64,000 nt of DNA from Pseudomonas sp. B21-023. GTDB taxonomy: Bacteria > Pseudomonadota > Gammaproteobacteria > Pseudomonadales > Pseudomonadaceae. The DNA is taken from NCBI RefSeq assembly GCF_024749165.1, contig NZ_CP087190.1, positions 5,243,501-5,307,500 of the forward strand, written 5' to 3'. The notes below the pieces were generated by a model that saw nothing but the letters and a program-made list of their open reading frames with translations, ran no database searches and was not told the DNA's origin. Below, in pieces: positions 59,355 through 64,000 of the stretch (its first letter is position 1; the number at the start of each line of letters is the position of its first letter). A program made the position numbers and the translations under genes.

Positions 59355-60231
59355 GTCGGTAGAATCGGTCCAGTAAGGGCGGCAAGCCGGCGCGCCAGGC
59401 GCGTGGCTTGATGCCGAAGGTATGAAGGATCTTCTTGCAGGCCAGTACCGCGTGTTGCGGCTCCTCGCTGGCATCCGGGCGGGCGGCGTGGGCCTGGGCG
59501 GTGGGCGCCTGCACGGCCAGCTTGCGCCACTGGGTGGCCTCGGTAAGGATCGCCTGGCCGAGCACCAGCGGCGTGGTGGCCTCGTTGCCGGCGTAGTGGT
59601 AGGTCCCCCACAGCGGCGCCTGGCAATCGAGCTGCTTGAGCACCGAGAGGATCACCCGTGCCGCGTCGTCCACCGGTGTCGGGTTGCCGCGGCGGTCATC
59701 GGCCAGCAGCAACTCCTGGGGCTGCTCGGCACGGGTCAGGAAACGCCCGAGCGCGCCATCGAGGCTTTCATCCAGCAGCCAGCCGAAACGCAGCAGCACA
59801 TGCTGCGGGCAGGTGGCGCGCACGCTCTGCTCGATGCGCCACAGCGCCTGGCCACGCAGGCCGAGCGGCACCGGTTCGTCCTTCTCGCTGTAGGCGGTGG
59901 CGCGCGAGCCATCGAACACCCGGTAGCTGGACGGCTGCACCAGGATCATCTCGTGGTGCTGGCACAACTCGGCGAGCCGCTCCACCGCCCGCTCCTGCTG
60001 GGCCAGGCGTTGCTCGCTGACCGACTCGGCCTGGAACCAGTCAAAGTAGTAGGCCAGGTTGATCACGGTGTGCGGGCGCTGCTCGTCGAGCAGCAGGGTC
60101 AGGCTGGCCGGATCCCAGCCGTTTTCCGGAGGGCGAGGCGCCAGGAAAGCGATATCTTCCTCGGCCCCGAGACGAATCAGCGCTTGCCCGAGGGCATTGC
60201 CACCACCCAACAGCATCAGGCGCATACGCAT
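59347..60231 (-). CDS. RmlD-like sugar nucleotide-binding SDR protein
   Basis: 294 residues. The N-terminal loop is LLGGGNALGQALIRLG, followed by TVINLAYYFDWF and VQPSSYRVFDG, as in the RmlD substrate-binding family (dTDP-4-dehydrorhamnose reductase-like). The usual YxxxK is not clear: the expected region reads SSYRVFDG...LRGQALWRIE, so catalysis may be changed. It lies directly upstream of the epimerase gene. A second in-frame ATG lies at 60225. Confidence 0.78.
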   Translation of the reverse strand: MRMRLMLLGGGNALGQALIRLGAEEDIAFLAPRPPENGWDPASLTLLLDEQRPHTVINLAYYFDWFQAESVSEQRLAQQERAVERLAELCQHHEMILVQPSSYRVFDGSRATAYSEKDEPVPLGLRGQALWRIEQSVRATCPQHVLLRFGWLLDESLDGALGRFLTRAEQPQELLLADDRRGNPTPVDDAARVILSVLKQLDCQAPLWGTYHYAGNEATTPLVLGQAILTEATQWRKLAVQAPTAQAHAARPDASEEPQHAVLACKKILHTFGIKPRAWRAGLPPLLDRFYRHG

Positions 60232-60412
60232 AGAGTCAACAGGTCCGGTCTGGTCGATGGAGGAAAGGGTTCATTTTGCTGTTTCCGACAGGGGAAGTCC
60301 AACCCAGGCAAGGCCTGGCGCGCGCCGCGTGCCGATTCGAACCGGTCGGGCGGGTGTTCCGCCTTTGCCGACAGCTACTTATACTGCGCATGGCCTGTTC
60401 AAGGAGATCAAC

Positions 60413-61252
60413 ATGGATGCCGAGCCGAACACCGCGCTGCGCGCCAGATGGCAATACGACGAACCCGCTCCCGGCCCGGAACGCTTCATCGACGAGGCTT
60501 TCGACGGCTATCGGCAACAGGCTCGCCTGCTGCTCCCGGCACATGAGTGCGCCCCCACGGTCTTCGTGGTCGGCGGCGCCCGCTCCGATTTCACCCGCCT
60601 GAACCCTTTGCTCTATCGCCTGCAACAGCAGGGGATCGGTTCGCTGACCGGCAACCTCTCCGGCCACAGCCTGGCCAGCGAGCCTGGTGCAAAGGACGCG
60701 TCGTTGGCCAGCAATCTGCAGGAAGCCCTGCGCTTCCACCAGCATCTGGACGCGCGCAGCGACACCCTGGTCGGCCACAGCCTGGGCGCCGCCATCGCCC
60801 TCAAGCTGGCCGCCCAGCGCCCCAACGTGCGCAAGCTGGTGCTGATCTGCCCGGCGGTCTATCCCGATGCGGCCCATGTCGCCCCCTTCGGTCCGGCCTT
60901 CAGCGAAGCGATCCGCAAGCCTTATGCGTTCCTCGATTGCGACAGCTACGCCTTCCTGCGCCAGTTCCAGGGCCGGGTGCTGCTGGTAATCGGCGAATAT
61001 GACGGGCTCAACTCCAAGGTGCACGGCCAGGGCCCCGGCACCTCGGCCGGCACCCGGCGCCTGGCGGGAGTCGAGCGCTACAGTCCGATCCCCGAGGAGG
61101 TCACCCACGCCTTGCTGCGTTCGGTGCCGGCGCCCCATGTGGAATGCCTGATGCTCACCGACTGCGACCACGGCATCGCCGCGCACCTGCGTGACCGGCC
61201 ACAGGTGGCGGATCAGGTGGCCGACGCGGTGGCGGCGTTCATTCTCGATTGA
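60413..61252 (+). CDS. Alpha/beta hydrolase
   Basis: 279 residues from ATG 60413 with AAGGAG upstream. Fold features: APTVFVVGGARSDFTRLNPLLYRLQQQGIG, nucleophile elbow GHSLGAA with Ser, VLLVIGEYDGLNSKVHG with the acid residue, and DCDHGIAAHL with the catalytic His. The specific substrate is unknown. It is divergent from the nucleotide-sugar operon across a 181-base gap. Confidence 0.8.
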   Translation: MDAEPNTALRARWQYDEPAPGPERFIDEAFDGYRQQARLLLPAHECAPTVFVVGGARSDFTRLNPLLYRLQQQGIGSLTGNLSGHSLASEPGAKDASLASNLQEALRFHQHLDARSDTLVGHSLGAAIALKLAAQRPNVRKLVLICPAVYPDAAHVAPFGPAFSEAIRKPYAFLDCDSYAFLRQFQGRVLLVIGEYDGLNSKVHGQGPGTSAGTRRLAGVERYSPIPEEVTHALLRSVPAPHVECLMLTDCDHGIAAHLRDRPQVADQVADAVAAFILD

Positions 61253-61270
61253 ATTCGGTGAAGCACTGCT

Positions 61271-61374
61271 GTCCTTGCGTGGGAGCGGGCTTGCCCCGCG
61301 ATGGCGTCTGATCGGGCGACCTTCGTTGGTCGTGCTGACGCTATCGCGGGGCAAGCCCGCTCCCACGCAAGGAC
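61271..61374. repeat. Paired REP sequence (BIME) with 38-bp imperfect arms
   Basis: Left arm 61271-61308 and right arm 61337-61374 are reverse complements except for one mismatched pair; the outer 31 bases after the first are perfect. The arms contain CTTGCGTGGGAGCGGGCTTG. It lies between the convergent hydrolase and XRE genes. Confidence 0.8.
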
Positions 61375-61447
61375 GCTGGAAACGCTGCTCCCATCGCGAC
61401 ATCGCCAGTCGAAGGGCTGGGCAATCTCCAGTAGGTCGTGATGGTGG

Positions 61448-62260
61448 CTACTCGATCTCGAACAACCCGTTGCTGATCATCCCTGCACTGAGGCGGTCGC
61501 GGATATCGTCGTCGATGCGCGGATCGTCCGGGCGGTACAGCTTGATCTGCCGGAAGGCGTTGATGCGGTTGATCTCCTCGCCCAGGTACTCCCACACCAC
61601 CCGGGTGCAGGCCGGGTTGCGCCGGTCACCGCTGGAAACCCCGGTCTTGAGACCGTTCAGGCGGCTGATACGGCTCTTGAAACTGGGGATGAGCACGGTC
61701 TGGCTCATTTCGTTGAGGGTCAGCGACTCGTAGTCGATCAGGAACATCCGGTCCTGCAACTGGAACGCCGCGCCCAGGTAGCGGCAGCGCACCTCGGCAT
61801 GCCGGTCGAGGCCGCTGCTGCGTTCCTGACGCTCCTGGCGCTCGAACAGGAAACTGCCGCGCTCCTCCCACAGGTGCACCAGCGACACCAGGATCGAACC
61901 GGGCACCGACATGCAGTTGGAATATTCGAAGTAGTAACCGCAATAACGCGAGAGGTTGCCGGCTTCTTTATGCAGAGGCTTGAACAGCTCGCTGATGGGG
62001 TCATCCTGGGGGCCGACAGGCTGCTGCTGGTTACGTGCGCCGATCAGGCGGGCGAACTGCTCGGGCGGTAGGCCCAGCTCGTAGTCCTCCACGCCGAAGA
62101 AGTCGCCGATGCGCTTGAGGTTGTAGGCCGTCGGGCGGCTCTGGCCGCTCAGGTACTTGTTGAACTGCGCCCGGTTGATCGACAGCTGCCGGCAAACCTC
62201 GGAGATAGAGCGGTAATGGCTGCAGGCCAATTTGAGGTTGATAGCGAAATGATCGCCCAT
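61448..62260 (-). CDS. XRE-type helix-turn-helix protein with long C-terminal domain
   Basis: 270 residues if started at ATG 62260 (weak ribosome site; an upstream ATG at 62302 is possible). Residues about 12-60 form an HTH (SISEVCRQLSINRAQFNKYLSGQSRPTAYNLKRIGDFFGV). The remaining ~200 residues form an alpha/beta domain with CGYYFEYSNCMSVPGSILVSLVHLWEE, which I cannot assign but which looks like a ligand-sensing module. It is divergent from the AgcS symporter gene and may regulate it. Confidence 0.75.
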   Translation of the reverse strand: MGDHFAINLKLACSHYRSISEVCRQLSINRAQFNKYLSGQSRPTAYNLKRIGDFFGVEDYELGLPPEQFARLIGARNQQQPVGPQDDPISELFKPLHKEAGNLSRYCGYYFEYSNCMSVPGSILVSLVHLWEERGSFLFERQERQERSSGLDRHAEVRCRYLGAAFQLQDRMFLIDYESLTLNEMSQTVLIPSFKSRISRLNGLKTGVSSGDRRNPACTRVVWEYLGEEINRINAFRQIKLYRPDDPRIDDDIRDRLSAGMISNGLFEIE

Positions 62261-62441
62261 GATACGCGGGTCCAGGTGATGCGAGTGGCGCCATTCTAGC
62301 ATCAACTCGCACCAAAATGGAGCAACCAGCGAAATTGTAACCATAGTTGTCATGGCCAACCATGCGCCCCCAATGAATAGCGGTGCGCCTGCCGTCCGCT
62401 GGTCTTTCCATGCGAAGAATAAGAATCGAGGTCATTTTCCA

Positions 62442-63884
62442 ATGCTCGAAGCACTCAACGATTTCCTTTCGGGGAAACTCCTCATCGTGCTGATCGTCGG
62501 ACTCGGCGGTTACTTCACCATCCGCTCGCGGTTCGTCCAGTTCCGCCACTTCGGCCACATGTTCGGCGTCTTCAAGGAATCCCTTCGCGGCCAGGCAGGC
62601 CAACTGAGCTCGTTCCAGGCCCTGATGCTGAGCCTCGCCGGCCGCGTCGGCGCCGGTAACATCGCCGGTGTCGGTATCGCCGTGACCCTCGGCGGCCCAG
62701 GCGCCGTGTTCTGGATGTGGGTCACCGCACTGGTGGGCATGTCCAGCAGCTTCTTCGAATGCACCCTGGCCCAGGTCTACAAGCGCGCCGACGGCGACGG
62801 CCTGTACCGCGGCGGCCCGGCGTACTACATCCAGCACGGCCTGAAGCTGAAAAGCATGGCCATCGTGTTCTCGATCCTGCTGCTGGTCACCTACGGCTTC
62901 GCCTTCATCGGCCTGCAGTCGTACACCGTGACCCACTCGCTGCAGAACGCCTTCGCCTTCGATCCCAAGCAGACCGGCATCGTCCTCGCCGTGCTGCTGG
63001 CCATAACCTTCATCGGCGGCATCAAGCGTATCGCCGCAGTGTCCGACCTGCTGGTACCGGTCAAGACCCTGGCCTACATCGGCGTGACCCTGTACGTGAT
63101 CGGCACCCAGATCGAACACGTGCCAGCCATGCTGGAAACCATCTTCAAGAGCGCCTTCGGCCTCGACCCGGCGTTCGGCGGCCTGCTCGGCAGCGCCATC
63201 GTCATGGGCGTGAAGCGTGGCGTGTTCGCCAACGAAGCGGGCCTGGGCAGCGCGCCGAACGTGGCCGCCGTCGCCGCCGTGAAACACCCGGGCGCCCAAG
63301 GCGTGGTCCAGGCCTTCAGCGTGTTCCTCGACACCTTCGTGATCTGCACCTGCACCGCGCTGCTGATCCTGCTGTCGGGCTTCTACACCCCGGGCTTCGA
63401 AGGTGACGGCATCGTCCTGACCCAGAACTCGCTGGCCGCCGTGGTCGGTGACTGGGGCCGCATCTTCGTCAGCGTCGCGCTGTCGCTGTTCGTCTTCACC
63501 TGCATCCTCTACAACTACTACCTGGGCGAGAACAGCCTGCAGTTCCTCAGCCGCAACCGTGCCGTGCTGATGACCTTCCGTGGCCTGGTGCTGGCACTGG
63601 TGGTATGGGGTTCGACCCAGGACCTGTCGACCGTGTTCGCCTTCGCCGACATCACCATGACCTGCCTGGCCTTCGTCAACCTGATCGCCCTGGCCATGCT
63701 GTTCAAGGTCGGCCTGCGCGTGATGCGCGACTACGACGCCCAACGCAAGGCGGGCATCAAGCAGCCAGTGTTCGACTCCAGCAAGTTCGCCGACCTGGAC
63801 CTGGACCGCGCCGCCTGGCCGGCCAACCCGCAGGCTGAAACAGCCGCTGACAAAGCCGCCGCCCCGGCGCCAGCGCAGCACTGA
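62442..63884 (+). CDS. Na+/alanine symporter, AgcS family
   Basis: 480 residues from ATG 62442 (GAGG upstream). Family signatures: RFVQFRHFGHMF, SLAGRVGAGNIAGVGIAVTLGGPGAVFWMW, GGPAYYIQHGL, and VFANEAGLGSAPNVAA. It imports alanine or glycine with Na+. The C-terminal tail is Ala/Pro-rich. A hairpin terminator follows at 63899. The divergent XRE regulator is 181 bases away. Confidence 0.92.
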   Translation: MLEALNDFLSGKLLIVLIVGLGGYFTIRSRFVQFRHFGHMFGVFKESLRGQAGQLSSFQALMLSLAGRVGAGNIAGVGIAVTLGGPGAVFWMWVTALVGMSSSFFECTLAQVYKRADGDGLYRGGPAYYIQHGLKLKSMAIVFSILLLVTYGFAFIGLQSYTVTHSLQNAFAFDPKQTGIVLAVLLAITFIGGIKRIAAVSDLLVPVKTLAYIGVTLYVIGTQIEHVPAMLETIFKSAFGLDPAFGGLLGSAIVMGVKRGVFANEAGLGSAPNVAAVAAVKHPGAQGVVQAFSVFLDTFVICTCTALLILLSGFYTPGFEGDGIVLTQNSLAAVVGDWGRIFVSVALSLFVFTCILYNYYLGENSLQFLSRNRAVLMTFRGLVLALVVWGSTQDLSTVFAFADITMTCLAFVNLIALAMLFKVGLRVMRDYDAQRKAGIKQPVFDSSKFADLDLDRAAWPANPQAETAADKAAAPAPAQH

Positions 63885-63898
63885 TACCCTGCCCTGCC

Positions 63899-63930
63899 AC
63901 AACCGCCCCGCCCGGGGCGGTTGTCTCTTT
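63899..63930 (+). terminator. Rho-independent terminator after the symporter gene
   Basis: An 11-bp stem ACAACCGCCCC / GGGGCGGTTGT with loop GCCC, followed by CTCTTTCC. Confidence 0.8.
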
Positions 63931-63959
63931 CCTTCGCTACATCGCTACGGAATACTCCC

Positions 63960-64000
63960 ATGCGTGCAGTCAAGAATCTCCTCGTCCTCTACACCGGCGG
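63960..64000 (+). CDS. Start of a probable L-asparaginase gene (partial)
   Basis: Only 13 full codons are in the window: ATG then RAVKNLLVLYTGG. The LVLYTGG stretch matches the beginning of type I asparaginases (YTGGTIGM). The gene runs off the right edge. Confidence 0.5.
   Translation, partial: MRAVKNLLVLYTG

Noticed and set aside
62031..63902. 623-residue minus-strand open frame
   Set aside because: Antisense to the AgcS gene; composition is the usual shadow of high-GC codon use and no family signature is seen.
1..64000. tRNA genes, CRISPR arrays, insertion sequences, integrases
   Set aside because: None recognised on either strand; the short repeats seen are REP-type palindromes, not spaced direct repeats.

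Overview
The window is a high-GC gammaproteobacterial chromosome segment that fits the Pseudomonas putida group. Pointers are the blocks xseB-ispA-dxs and nrdR-ribD-ribE-ribBA-ribH-nusB-thiL-pgpA, an FMN riboswitch in front of ribB, PfeRSAE-type iron genes, a PA4063-PA4066-like zinc operon, and REP-like palindromes built on CAAGCCCGCTCCCAC. The species assignment is inferred from gene order and protein resemblance; no database was searched.

Region 1 (15-14811, all minus strand) is accessory: a 13-gene run that looks like an undescribed lipid-type biosynthesis and export locus. In transcription order it encodes a ThiF/E1-like adenylating enzyme, a tryptophanase-family PLP lyase, a LolA-like periplasmic protein, a DUF1302-like outer-membrane protein, a haem-oxygenase-like diiron oxidase (HDO), a PP-loop ATPase, a dienelactone-hydrolase-like protein, a bile-acid:sodium-symporter-like carrier, a CPA2 antiporter, a FeeM-like N-acyl amino acid synthase with an extra N-terminal domain, a JmjC/cupin oxygenase with an altered metal-binding motif, a MAPEG protein and an RND/MMPL exporter. 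Many of these genes overlap or nearly abut. About 1 kb of AT-rich non-coding DNA lies upstream, with two similar palindromes 43 bp apart. The product is unknown. The enzyme set suggests an acylated, oxidised amino-acid-derived molecule exported by the RND/LolA-like/DUF1302 trio. The run may continue past base 1.

Region 2 (15805-25793) is iron acquisition. A haem/haemoglobin-type TonB receptor with an STN signalling domain is divergent from an ECF sigma/FecR pair. Next come a PfeRS-like two-component system, a PfeA-like ferric-enterobactin receptor and a PfeE-like periplasmic esterase.

Region 3 (25905-31301) is an RNA-repair locus: slipin-rtcB-nucleotidyltransferase, divergent from rtcR. It has a sigma-54 promoter and a long hairpin-rich leader that may be a co-transcribed structured RNA.

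Region 4 (31341-50096) is mostly core metabolism. It holds the FMN-riboswitch-controlled ribB; an MBOAT/SGNH/DUF459 O-acetylation-type set; xseB-ispA-dxs; a BtuB-like receptor convergent with BtuF; ribA; and the long minus-strand riboflavin/thiamin/phospholipid run led by nrdR.

Region 5 (50202-64000) holds a small lipoprotein, a methyltransferase, CnoX/YbbN and a zinc-type ABC operon with a putative Zur box (DUF2796, ATPase, permease, DUF3299). It continues with an OmpW-like porin, an MFS/HxlR divergent pair, two nucleotide-sugar-type SDR proteins, an alpha/beta hydrolase, an XRE regulator divergent from an AgcS Na+/alanine symporter, and the first codons of a probable L-asparaginase. No tRNA, rRNA, CRISPR array, transposase or phage gene was seen.
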